From Bog-756 sp963734395 (GTDB taxonomy: Bacteria; Actinomycetota; Acidimicrobiia; Acidimicrobiales; RAAP-2): DNA of 64,000 bases. The DNA is taken from positions 62,001 through 126,000 of the forward strand of contig CAVTGY010000004.1 of assembly GCA_963734395.1 (NCBI GenBank), read 5' to 3'. The notes under the pieces are model-generated. The model was not told the origin of the DNA and made no database searches. It was given only the letters and a program-made list of their open reading frames with translations. Below are positions 19,021 through 26,647 of the stretch, piece after piece (the stretch's first letter is position 1; the number at the start of each line of letters is the position of its first letter). A program made the position numbers and the translations under genes.

Positions 19021-20367
19021 GTGGTTGAACCGGCCCCCACCCGCGGCGGCGTTGATCCCGCCGGATCGACGGGGGACCCAGGACCTCTGACCAGTGTCGG
19101 AACAGCGTCCATTCCCCCCGCTCCGGTCGGTCGGACGAGCCCAACGGAGCCGACCACGGTGATCAACGAGACCCCGGTGGAGATCCTCGACCGGGAGGTG
19201 GGACCGGACGCCCCCCGCCGCGAGCGGCTCTTCGCGGCCGCCTCGGCCAAGGGCGTGCCCCTGCGCACGATCCTGACCATCGATGCCGTGGTCATCGCCA
19301 CCTGGCTGCTCTACCGGCTGGTTGGGAGGTTGCGTGAGGTCATCTTATGGATCCTGATCGCCGCATTCATCGCCTTGGTGCTCAATCCTTCGGTGAACTT
19401 CCTTCAGCGTCACGGCTTCCGACGCGGGTCGGCCATCGGGATGGTCTTCGCCGGCGCGGTAGTGGTCTTCTTCGGGCTCCTCGGCCTGTTCGGCTACCCG
19501 CTGGTGAACTCCCTGACCCACGTGGCCGAGAGCCTGCCCACCATGGTCGATCAGCTCCAGAAGGGGCATGGGTGGCTGGCCCACACCCTGCAGCGATTCC
19601 ACTTGCTCACCTGGGTGCAGAAGAACGCTCCCAAACTGGAGACCACGGCCAGAAACCTGAGCAAGCCGGCGCTGAGCGTGGGCGCCAACCTGGGCAAAGC
19701 GGTCTTCTCCACCCTGCTGTCCTTCACCACCATCGCCTTCCTCTCCCTGTTCATGTTGCTGGAAGCGCCCAGGCTCCGGCGAGGACTGCTCGGATCCATG
19801 CAGCCGGACCGTCGTCGCACCGTCGAGGACATCGCCCATCGGGTCTCCCACCAGGTGACCAGCTACGTACTGGGGACCATCGCCCTCTCGGTGTTGTTCG
19901 GGGTGGTGATCATGGTCACCATGCTCATACTGGGGGTGCCGTTTGCCCTGCTGGTCGGCCTGTGGGTGGCGTTGGTGGCGATGATTCCCCTGGTCGGTGG
20001 GTTGATCGCGGCGGTGCCGAGTGTGCTCATCGCCCTGCTCCATTCGCCCACCTCAGGCGTGGTCCTGCTGGTGGTGTTCGTCGGATTCCAGCTGGTGGAG
20101 AACCACTTCATCTATCCGGTGGTGATGAGCCGGTCGGTGCGGATGAACCCGCTGTGGGTGCTGCTCTCGGTGCTGATCGGGGCCAACCTGGGTGGCGCTT
20201 TCGGTTCTGCGCTCGGCGCCCTGGCCGGTGCGGTGGTGGCCATCCCGGTCGGGGGGGCGATCCAGGTCATCTTCGGTGAGCTGTGGGACCAGACCCGGGC
20301 CACCGCCGTCGAGTCAGGTGACCCGACGGCGGACTCGGGTGACCGCTCGCCCCACCCTGATCGCTGA
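19021..20367 (+). CDS. AI-2E family transporter (PerM/TqsA-like)
   Basis: Membrane permease of the AI-2E/UPF0118 family; substrates differ between members and cannot be read from sequence. An N-terminal P/T-rich cytoplasmic tail of about 90 residues is followed by paired helices, a long amphipathic extracytoplasmic section (SLPTMVDQLQKGHGWLAH), and the C-terminal bundle with GVPFALLVGLWVALVAMIPLVG-type helices and the signature QLVENHFIYPVVMSRSV. The GTG 19021 start is the first in frame; the divergent flippase-like gene begins 41 bases away. Confidence 0.82.
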   Translation: MVEPAPTRGGVDPAGSTGDPGPLTSVGTASIPPAPVGRTSPTEPTTVINETPVEILDREVGPDAPRRERLFAAASAKGVPLRTILTIDAVVIATWLLYRLVGRLREVILWILIAAFIALVLNPSVNFLQRHGFRRGSAIGMVFAGAVVVFFGLLGLFGYPLVNSLTHVAESLPTMVDQLQKGHGWLAHTLQRFHLLTWVQKNAPKLETTARNLSKPALSVGANLGKAVFSTLLSFTTIAFLSLFMLLEAPRLRRGLLGSMQPDRRRTVEDIAHRVSHQVTSYVLGTIALSVLFGVVIMVTMLILGVPFALLVGLWVALVAMIPLVGGLIAAVPSVLIALLHSPTSGVVLLVVFVGFQLVENHFIYPVVMSRSVRMNPLWVLLSVLIGANLGGAFGSALGALAGAVVAIPVGGAIQVIFGELWDQTRATAVESGDPTADSGDRSPHPDR

Positions 20368-20423
20368 GTTGGACGGGGCCGGAGCCGGCGAACACGTGTC
20401 CGGGAGAAGCCGGGCCGGTCCCC

Positions 20424-20429
20424 TATGCT
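20424..20429 (+). promoter_or_regulatory. Candidate leaderless -10 box of ppm
   Basis: TATGCT ends seven bases before ATG 20437 and there is no Shine-Dalgarno sequence, which favours ATG 20437 over the upstream in-frame ATG 20425. Confidence 0.5.
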
Positions 20430-20436
20430 GCCGCCA

Positions 20437-21180
20437 ATGAAGGTGCTGGTGGTCCTGCCCACCTACAACGAGGCGGCCAACGTGGACCGGGTGCTGAGGC
20501 GGATCCGGGGCGCGGTCGCCTCGGCCACCATCCTGATCGTCGACGATGGGAGTCCCGACGGTACCGCCGAGATCGCGGAGATGGCGGGGAAGGAACTGGG
20601 CAACATCGAAGTCCTGCGCCGACACGCCAAATCGGGTCTGGGCAGTGCCTATCGCGCCGGCTTCCGCTGGGGACTCAGCAACGGGTTCGACGCGTTGGTG
20701 GAGATGGATGCCGATCTTTCCCACGATCCTGATGCGCTCCCCCAATTGCTGGCGCCACTGGCTGACGGGCATGACGTGGTGATCGGGTCGAGGTACGTGC
20801 CGGGAGGAGCCATTCCCGACTGGACCTGGCACCGCCGGCTTCTGTCCAGGGGGGGCAACGTCTACGCCTCGGCGCTGCTGGGCCTCGGGGTCTCCGATTC
20901 GACCGCGGGGTTCCGGGCCTATTCGGCGTCGGTGCTCGAGCGCATCGACCTCGACCGGGTTAGGGCCGAAGGCTACGGGTTCCAGATCGAGATGACCTAT
21001 CAGGCCAAGCGGGCGGGTGCCTCGCTGATCGAGGTCCCGATCCGGTTCGTCGACCGAGTGGACGGCGAGTCGAAGATGTCCATGTTCATCGTCATCGAAG
21101 CACTCGGTCTGGTGACGCTGTGGGGAGCCCAGCGGTTGGTCGAGCGCCTGCGGGCGCCGGCCCAACCGATCAGATCCTGA
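20437..21180 (+). CDS. ppm: Polyprenol monophosphomannose synthase (dolichol-phosphate mannosyltransferase family, GT2)
   Basis: Transfers mannose from GDP-mannose to polyprenyl phosphate, giving the lipid-linked donor used by GT-C mannosyltransferases such as those at 8.2-15.2 kb. The GT2 fold is clear: VLPTYNEAANVDRVL at the N-terminus, VDDGSPDGT for nucleotide binding, the metal-binding VEMDADLSHDPD, GSRYVPGG, and the acceptor-side FQIEMTYQAKRAG. It lacks the membrane domain fused to some mycobacterial Ppm1 proteins. Start chosen at ATG 20437 (MKVLVVLPTYNE). GTP-linked sugar choice is inferred from family. Confidence 0.88.
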   Translation: MKVLVVLPTYNEAANVDRVLRRIRGAVASATILIVDDGSPDGTAEIAEMAGKELGNIEVLRRHAKSGLGSAYRAGFRWGLSNGFDALVEMDADLSHDPDALPQLLAPLADGHDVVIGSRYVPGGAIPDWTWHRRLLSRGGNVYASALLGLGVSDSTAGFRAYSASVLERIDLDRVRAEGYGFQIEMTYQAKRAGASLIEVPIRFVDRVDGESKMSMFIVIEALGLVTLWGAQRLVERLRAPAQPIRS

Positions 21181-21239
21181 GGGGCATCCGGTGGCCGCTC
21201 CGCGCCCGGCCCCGACCGGTGTCCAGGGGATGTGCTCAT

Positions 21240-21350
21240 TCGGAAAATCGACGTATTTATCATCTATAGCCGATAATCGTGCGGACCGATATGGCCTAGA
21301 GACGATAATTAGGCCGAGTTTTCAAAACCAATTCACCAGAGGAGACCTCC
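21240..21350. other. AT-rich convergent intergenic island
   Basis: The 188-base gap between the ends of ppm and menF contains about 110 bases visibly poorer in GC than everything around it. It holds a weak hairpin (GGCCTA 21293-21298 with TAGGCC 21310-21315), the motif cgataat twice, and the palindrome gttttgaaaac. No open reading frame is credible. It may terminate both genes. Confidence 0.5.
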
Positions 21351-21368
21351 GGTAGACCGAGTCTCACC

Positions 21369-22718
21369 TCAGGTGGCCACCGCCTGGCCGGTGTCTTCGG
21401 AACGGGTGGCCCGCGGGCCGGGCGCCAACGCGTCGAGCACCGCGGTGAGCTTGAGGTTGGTCTCCACCAGCTCGATGGTCGGATCGGATCCGGCGACGAT
21501 CCCCACGCCGGCAGTCAGTCGGGCAGCGCGGTCGTCGATGGTCATGGCCCGGATCCCCAGCATCCACCGTCCGTCTCCGTTGGCGTCGACGTAGCCGACC
21601 GGGCCGGCGTAGTTCCCCCTCGGCTCCGGCTCCAGGCGGCTGATCATCGCTCGCGCCGCCCCGGCGGGGACCCCCCCCACCGCCGGGGTCGGGTGGAGGG
21701 CGCCGACCAATGCCAACGCGTCGGGCGCCCCCCCGCCGGCGTTCCGGGCCAGGGTGCCCCGCACGGTGGTGCCCAGGTGGACCAAGTTGTGCAGAAGGAC
21801 CAGGTCCGGCTGAGCGGGGACTTCGAGGTGGACGCAGAGCGGAGCGAGGGCCTCGGCGATGGCCTCGACCACCAGCCGATGCTCGACGGCATCCTTTCCC
21901 GAATCGAGGAGCGACCCGGCCGGCACGCTTCCCCCGCCTCCGATGAATCGCTCGGCGGTACCCGCCAAGGGCCGGCTGATCACCGCCGGCCCGGTCCGTT
22001 CGACCAGCAGCTCCGGACTGGCGCCGACGAACTGGCCCCGGGGGGAGGGCACCGAGAATACGGTGCAGTTGGGCTCGAGGTCATGCCATCGACGGAGGAG
22101 GACCGGCACATCGATGGCTTGGTCCAGGGCCACGTCGACCTGCCGGGCCAACACCACCTTGACCAGATCGCCCCGCCCGATGGCCGCCAGCGCGTCGGTG
22201 ACCATGGCCAGGAAGGCGGCGTCCGACGACCGGGGGACGACCCTCGAGAGGACTGTGCCCGGCTGGCCGTCGTCGCCGTCCACCGCGGCGGTCTGCGCCG
22301 CGGTGAGCCACGACCGAAGCCCGGCCGGCGAGCGGGGGAGCTGGTCGGGAGACGCGGCGACCACGGTTACCCATTCGGTGCCGCCCTCCCTTCCGTAGGT
22401 GACCTCGGGGACCAGCAGGGCACCGGCCTCTGACCGTTCGAAGGGCAGCGCGGAAAAGGCGGTGACGGTGCCCGCAGCCCGATCGTCCTGGTCGTTGCAG
22501 GGAATGGCCGACAGCCCGGCGACCGCCTCGGCGAGGTCGACGGGGGAGTCGAGCCCATCGGCAAGGGCGATGCGGAGAGCGGCCCCGAGGCCCACCCGCA
22601 CATGATCCCCCGAGTGGAAGAGGATTCCGGTTCCTCCGGCCAGGGCGAAGGGGTCGATCGGTGGGCCCGGTTCGAGGGGAAACCTCGCCGCCGACACCCC
22701 CGGCGATGACTGGGTCAT
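21369..22718 (-). CDS. menF: Isochorismate synthase
   Basis: Converts chorismate to isochorismate, the entry to menaquinone synthesis. The chorismate-binding fold shows KVVLARQVDVALD, FVGASPELLVERTG, ISRPLAGTAER, DSGKDAVEHRLVVEAI, GALHPTPAVGG and GNYAGPVGYVDANGDG. The frame is intact over 449 residues from ATG 22718. No siderophore genes are nearby and menG lies directly upstream in the same direction, so a menaquinone role is more likely than EntC. Confidence 0.92.
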   Translation of the reverse strand: MTQSSPGVSAARFPLEPGPPIDPFALAGGTGILFHSGDHVRVGLGAALRIALADGLDSPVDLAEAVAGLSAIPCNDQDDRAAGTVTAFSALPFERSEAGALLVPEVTYGREGGTEWVTVVAASPDQLPRSPAGLRSWLTAAQTAAVDGDDGQPGTVLSRVVPRSSDAAFLAMVTDALAAIGRGDLVKVVLARQVDVALDQAIDVPVLLRRWHDLEPNCTVFSVPSPRGQFVGASPELLVERTGPAVISRPLAGTAERFIGGGGSVPAGSLLDSGKDAVEHRLVVEAIAEALAPLCVHLEVPAQPDLVLLHNLVHLGTTVRGTLARNAGGGAPDALALVGALHPTPAVGGVPAGAARAMISRLEPEPRGNYAGPVGYVDANGDGRWMLGIRAMTIDDRAARLTAGVGIVAGSDPTIELVETNLKLTAVLDALAPGPRATRSEDTGQAVAT

Positions 22719-22731
22719 GGCAGACCCATCC

Positions 22732-23448
22732 TCATGGCAGACCCAGGCGGGTGGCAGTGAACAGCTGGCTCAGCCCTCCCGACAGGAGTCGGTGATTGAC
22801 CGACGAAAATCCGGCATCCCGCAGCATCGAGCGCAATTCGACGGTGCTCGGCAGGTAGGCGGTGGACCGGGGGAGATAGCGGTAGGCGGCGGCATCGGAG
22901 AAGAGGCCGCCGATGATCGGCACGACGTGACGGAACCAGAGGCGGTAGCCCGCCCGCAGGGGGCCGGGTTCGGGCTCAGCCACCTCCAACAGGCTGATCC
23001 GCCCGCCAGGACGTACCACCCGCCCCAGCTCCTCGAAGACCGGGCCGAGCTCGGTGAAGTTGCGCAGCGCATAGCCGCAGGTGACCCCGTCCACCGCACC
23101 GGTGGCCACCGGCAGCGCTGCACCGTCGGCCTGGGTCAGGGGCTGCCCCGAGCCTCCGGCGATCAACATCCCCCACGACAGATCCACTCCCAACGGATGC
23201 AGCCCCGCTCGGTGGAGGATGGTGAGGAAGTCGCCGGTACCGCAGGCCAGATCCAGGACCCGGGAACCGGTCGGCAGGGCCAGCGCCCGAGCTGATCGCC
23301 GCCGCCACCGGCTGTCCAACCCCAGGGTCATCACCCGGTTGACCAGGTCGTAACGCGGGGCGATGGTGTCGAACATCGAGCGCACCACCGCGGTCTTGGC
23401 CGCACCGGTGGGCAGATCGGCTTCCCGTCCCGGTGCGAGGCGGGTCAC
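22732..23448 (-). CDS. menG: Demethylmenaquinone methyltransferase
   Basis: SAM-dependent C-methylation of demethylmenaquinone, the last step of menaquinone synthesis. UbiE/MenG family motifs: VVRSMFDTIAPRYDLVNRVM, the SAM-binding VLDLACGTGDF, CGYALRNFTELG and GGRISLLEVAEP. It starts at GTG 23448, overlapping the stop of the MerR-type gene (GTGA), and menF follows by 13 bases. Coupling to a regulator suggests transcriptional control of menaquinone output. Confidence 0.92.
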   Translation of the reverse strand: MTRLAPGREADLPTGAAKTAVVRSMFDTIAPRYDLVNRVMTLGLDSRWRRRSARALALPTGSRVLDLACGTGDFLTILHRAGLHPLGVDLSWGMLIAGGSGQPLTQADGAALPVATGAVDGVTCGYALRNFTELGPVFEELGRVVRPGGRISLLEVAEPEPGPLRAGYRLWFRHVVPIIGGLFSDAAAYRYLPRSTAYLPSTVELRSMLRDAGFSSVNHRLLSGGLSQLFTATRLGLP

Positions 23449-24308
23449 GAGAGCGAGACCGGCGCCGGCCGATCGTGTCCGACCGGCTCCTCGGTGCTCG
23501 GGGTGCCGAGCTGACTCCCGATCGCTTCCCGTTCGGCTTCGGAACCGACCCGCTCGACATGATCGAGGGCGGCATTGACCAAGGTGCGGGAGAAGTGGAT
23601 CCCGACCAGCGAGCTGACCGCGGGGAGGAGCTCGGAATAGGCCTGCACAAGGCGTTGGACGTCGCCACCCTCCGAGCCGGCGGCGTCACCGGCGTGGTCG
23701 CGCTGGCGGAGAGGTCGTCGCACATGGGTGGAGAACATGGCGACTGCCTCTTTGGCCACCACCTCGGTGGCCCGATGATGACGGTGGGCCAGGTCGAGCA
23801 GGTCCGAAAGCGGGATGCCCCACTCGAGGAGGCACAGGCCGGCTTTGGCCGCTACCACGTCCTCGGCGTCGTAGTACTCCTGATCGCCGATGCGACGGGG
23901 GACCAGTAGTCCTTCGGACTCGACCGCCTTGAGCAGGGCCAGTGGGACCCCGGTGGCGGCGGAGAGCTGGTCGATGGTCAAGCGGCTGTGCTCGGGACCG
24001 GGCCGCGGGTACCGAGTGGCGTCACCGGGCTCGGAGTCGACCGACCGGTGGTCGCCGGAGAGCTCGCCCAGGAGGGCTTCGTCGGCGGCGTCGAGGTCGC
24101 CGGAGACCAGCCGGGCGATGGTGGCCAGGGTGAAGCCGCGTTGTTGCAGGCTACGGATGCGTTCGAGCCGGTCGACGTGTGATTCGTCGTACCAGGCAAC
24201 CCTCCCGGCACGGCGCGGCGGATCCAGAAGGCCCTTGCTCTGGTAGTAGCGGACGGTGTCCACCGACAGACCGGACCGGACCGACAACTGTTCGACCCGC
24301 ATCTCCAT
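23445..24308 (-). CDS. Transcriptional regulator with two MerR-type DNA-binding domains
   Basis: Residues about 4-70 form a typical MerR winged helix (SGLSVDTVRYYQSKGLL, then LERIRSLQQRGFTLATIARLV). Residues about 108-175 repeat the pattern: LTIDQLSAATGVPLALLKAVESEGLL-like helices, YYDAEDVVAAKAGLCLLEWG and IPLSDLLDLAHRHH. The C-terminal 100 residues are helical, with no metal-binding cysteine pair. ATG 24308 has a -10 box seven bases upstream within a palindrome, suggesting autoregulation. It is coupled to menG. Effector unknown. Confidence 0.82.
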   Translation of the reverse strand: MEMRVEQLSVRSGLSVDTVRYYQSKGLLDPPRRAGRVAWYDESHVDRLERIRSLQQRGFTLATIARLVSGDLDAADEALLGELSGDHRSVDSEPGDATRYPRPGPEHSRLTIDQLSAATGVPLALLKAVESEGLLVPRRIGDQEYYDAEDVVAAKAGLCLLEWGIPLSDLLDLAHRHHRATEVVAKEAVAMFSTHVRRPLRQRDHAGDAAGSEGGDVQRLVQAYSELLPAVSSLVGIHFSRTLVNAALDHVERVGSEAEREAIGSQLGTPSTEEPVGHDRPAPVSLS

Positions 24309-24310
24309 GA

Positions 24311-24344
24311 CTCACACTCTAGGAGTGATCGCTCACACTGTCCG
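24311..24344 (-). promoter_or_regulatory. Candidate promoter and operator of the MerR-type gene
   Basis: On the minus strand, CGGACA (about 24339-24344) and TAGAGT (24316-24321) are 17 bases apart and TAGAGT is seven bases before ATG 24308. The -10 box lies inside the perfect palindrome CACTCTAGGAGTG (24315-24327). CTCACACT is also repeated at 24311 and 24332, two helical turns apart. This layout suits binding by a MerR-type regulator between or over the promoter elements. Confidence 0.55.
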
Positions 24345-24363
24345 AGCGTCCTCCCGGTGGCGG

Positions 24364-24819
24364 TCAGTGGAAGTAGCGGTAGACCACCTGGGCCACGCAG
24401 CTGGGCTTGGAGGATCCTTCGGTGTCGAAGGTGAAGTCCAGCGCCACCTGCACCCCGCCGGTGACGTCCTCCGCGTCGGCCACGGTCACCCCGAGGCGAA
24501 GGTTGGCGTCCACCGGTACCGGCGACGGGAATCGAACCTTGTTGCACCCGTAGTTGACGCCCATGGAGGCGCCTTTCACCACCAGGACCTCGCCCAGCAA
24601 CACCGGGCCCAGCGACAGGGTCAGATAGCCGTGGGCGATGGTGCCACCGAAGGGTCCGCCCTTGGCCCGCTCTGGATCCACGTGGATCCACTGATGGTCA
24701 CCGGTGGCCTCTGCGAAGAGGTTGATCTGGTCCTGGTCGATGCGGTGCCACCCGCTGTAGCCCAGGTGCTGACCGACCAGGCCGTGGAATTCGTCGATGC
24801 CCTGCACAGTGGTAGTCAT
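24364..24819 (-). CDS. MaoC family dehydratase (R-specific enoyl-CoA hydratase-like)
   Basis: Single hot-dog domain protein of 151 residues. The hydratase-2 signature is visible as ATGDHQWIHVDPERA with the catalytic Asp-His pair, followed by GTIAHGYLTLSL. Such proteins hydrate enoyl-CoA in fatty acid or polyester metabolism. ATG 24819 is preceded by TACAGT at seven bases; the longer open frame upstream overlaps the divergent gene. It lies upstream of the MerR-type gene on the same strand. Confidence 0.87.
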   Translation of the reverse strand: MTTTVQGIDEFHGLVGQHLGYSGWHRIDQDQINLFAEATGDHQWIHVDPERAKGGPFGGTIAHGYLTLSLGPVLLGEVLVVKGASMGVNYGCNKVRFPSPVPVDANLRLGVTVADAEDVTGGVQVALDFTFDTEGSSKPSCVAQVVYRYFH

Positions 24820-24826
24820 GGCCAAG

Positions 24827-24832
24827 ACTGTA
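24827..24832 (-). promoter_or_regulatory. Candidate leaderless -10 box of the MaoC gene
   Basis: TACAGT on the minus strand, seven bases before ATG 24819, without a ribosome site between. Confidence 0.5.
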
Positions 24833-24934
24833 CGGGAGTGTCGTGCTCCCCGACCACCCGCCCACAACGGCCGGACCCGTACTGAGGGACTCCTACCTCT
24901 CAAGATCAGTGCCTCCTCACGGGAACCTGGTCGA

Positions 24935-24940
24935 TACGCT
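24935..24940 (+). promoter_or_regulatory. Candidate leaderless -10 box of the VIT1-like gene
   Basis: TACGCT ends seven bases before GTG 24948. This supports the shorter start and removes an unconserved 35-residue N-terminal extension. Confidence 0.45.
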
Positions 24941-24947
24941 GCAATTC

Positions 24948-25640
24948 GTGGCCGCACAGCACAGCCATCGCGACCTGCAAGGGGGAGGTGCCCGCGCCGC
25001 CGTATTCGGGGTGAGCGACGGTCTGGTCTCCAATGTCGCCCTCATTCTGGGCATGGCCGGGGCCCACGTCACGGCCGGCACGGTGCGCCTGGCCGGCATC
25101 GCCGGACTGATCGCCGGAGCATTCTCGATGGCCGCCGGCGAATACGTCTCGATGAGGGCGCAGTCCGAGCTCATGCTCAGGGAGCTGGATGTCGAGCGGC
25201 AGGCCATCCACCACGAGCCGGAGGTCGAGCGCAAAGAGCTGGCGGCGATCTACGAGAGCCGTGGGCTCGATTCCTCGATGGCCGCCGAGCTCTCGGCCAA
25301 GATGATGCGCGACCCCGAGCTCGCGCTCGAAACCCACGCACGCGAAGAGCTGGGCATCGATCCCCGCCGCACCGGCGATCCGCTCCAGGCCGCGGTGTCG
25401 TCATTTTTCGCCTTCGCCATCGGCGCCTTCATCCCGCTGCTTCCGTGGTTGTTCACGTCGGGAGTCACGGCGACCCTCGGGTCGGTGGTTCTCAGTGCGG
25501 TCGCCGCCTTGGTGGTGGGCGCCGGCTTGGCTCACTTCACCGGCCGTTGGTGGCTGTGGTCGGCCGGTCGTCAGCTGCTGATCTCCGGGATCGCCGCCGC
25601 GGTCACCTTCTCCATCGGACACCTGATCGGTACCGGCTGA
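24948..25640 (+). CDS. VIT1/CCC1 family transporter (divalent iron or manganese)
   Basis: Membrane transporter related to CCC1/VIT1 vacuolar iron transporters. The start of the family is HSHRDLQGGGARAAVFGVSDG, of which RAAVFGVSDGLVSN is diagnostic. GAFSMAAGEYVSMRAQSE follows, then the charged cytosolic helix pair with ELAAIYESRGL, and three C-terminal helices. About five helices in 230 residues. GTG 24948 is chosen because of the -10 box; GTG 24843 with a GGGAG site is an alternative. Metal specificity is not readable. Confidence 0.83.
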   Translation: MAAQHSHRDLQGGGARAAVFGVSDGLVSNVALILGMAGAHVTAGTVRLAGIAGLIAGAFSMAAGEYVSMRAQSELMLRELDVERQAIHHEPEVERKELAAIYESRGLDSSMAAELSAKMMRDPELALETHAREELGIDPRRTGDPLQAAVSSFFAFAIGAFIPLLPWLFTSGVTATLGSVVLSAVAALVVGAGLAHFTGRWWLWSAGRQLLISGIAAAVTFSIGHLIGTG

Positions 25641-25662
25641 ACCACCGCAAAAGCGAGCAGGA

Positions 25663-26616
25663 TCAGCTGAAGTGCCCGACATAGGCCCGGTCCACATGGT
25701 GTTCGACGAAGCCCATCGATCGGTACAGGGAGACCGCTGCCGTGTTTTCGGCGTCCACGTAGAGCATGCCCACGGTCAGACCCCGTCCGGCCAACCAGTC
25801 CAGACCGGCCTCGGCCAGCGCCCTGCCCCACCCACGTCCACGGAAGTCTGGATCGATCCCGATCACGAAGATCTCTCCCATCGGAGGATCGGTGTCGGCG
25901 TGGATCTTGGTCCAACAGGATCCGGCCAGCCGCCCTCCCTCCTCGACCAGCAGCAACCCCTCGGGGTCGAACCACGGCTCCTGTTCCCGCGCCATCAGGT
26001 CGGCCTGATCCCAATGGCCCTGCTCCGGATGGGAGCCGAACGCCCGATTATTGGTGACCAGCCAGGCCGCCTCGTCCTCGCCGACCCGAAATGCCCGGGT
26101 CCGGACGACCGGGCCCGGGGCCCGGACGGTGTCGGGCAGGGGCAGTGGGCAGCGCATCTGGATGAGGTTGCGATCGAGGCGCAGCCCGTGGGCCTCGGCC
26201 CTGGCATCGTCGGCGGGGGTGGCCCCCGGTGACCACAGCCACAAAACGCCGCCCCCGAGTCGGACGACGTGGCCGATGGCCGCGCCCACCAGCAGGTCGG
26301 CCACCGCAGACCGGTCATCGGCGACCGGGTCGGTTACTACCTCGACGGCATAGTGGTCGGTCCCGGGATCACCGACCATCGGCGTGAATCCGACCAGTCC
26401 GGTCCGGTCAACGGCCCTTGCCACCAGGCCGGCAACCAGGCGCGGATCGTCCGGGGAGTTCCCCGGGAATCCGTTCGGCGAAGAAAGCGCCAGGCGCTTG
26501 CGCTCGCTGAGGGCGGGACGTCCGTTGGCCCGAGCCGATCGATCGAGCAACTCGGCGATCTCCTTGGTCAAGGCGACGTCAATCCGCGTGACCACCTCCG
26601 TTTGGATGCCCTCCAT
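25663..26616 (-). CDS. mshD: Mycothiol synthase (MshD)
   Basis: Acetylates Cys-GlcN-Ins with acetyl-CoA in the last step of mycothiol synthesis, an actinobacterial thiol. Two GNAT domains: a divergent N-terminal one and a C-terminal one with NNRAFGSHPEQGHWDQADL, WFDPEGLLLVEEGG, the acetyl-CoA loop DPDFRGRGWGRALAEAG and YVDAENTAAVSLYRSMGF. Length (317 residues) is typical. ATG 26616 is seven bases after TAGCGT. It is divergent from nth. Confidence 0.92.
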   Translation of the reverse strand: MEGIQTEVVTRIDVALTKEIAELLDRSARANGRPALSERKRLALSSPNGFPGNSPDDPRLVAGLVARAVDRTGLVGFTPMVGDPGTDHYAVEVVTDPVADDRSAVADLLVGAAIGHVVRLGGGVLWLWSPGATPADDARAEAHGLRLDRNLIQMRCPLPLPDTVRAPGPVVRTRAFRVGEDEAAWLVTNNRAFGSHPEQGHWDQADLMAREQEPWFDPEGLLLVEEGGRLAGSCWTKIHADTDPPMGEIFVIGIDPDFRGRGWGRALAEAGLDWLAGRGLTVGMLYVDAENTAAVSLYRSMGFVEHHVDRAYVGHFS

Positions 26617-26623
26617 CGAAATG

Positions 26624-26629
26624 ACGCTA
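26624..26629 (-). promoter_or_regulatory. Candidate leaderless -10 box of mshD
   Basis: TAGCGT on the minus strand, seven bases before ATG 26616. The divergent nth -10 box is only four bases away, so the two promoters would compete. Confidence 0.45.
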
Positions 26630-26633
26630 CCGC

Positions 26634-26639
26634 TAGTCT
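26634..26639 (+). promoter_or_regulatory. Candidate leaderless -10 box of nth
   Basis: TAGTCT ends eight bases before ATG 26648, with no ribosome site. Confidence 0.45.
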
Positions 26640-26647
26640 CCCGGTGC

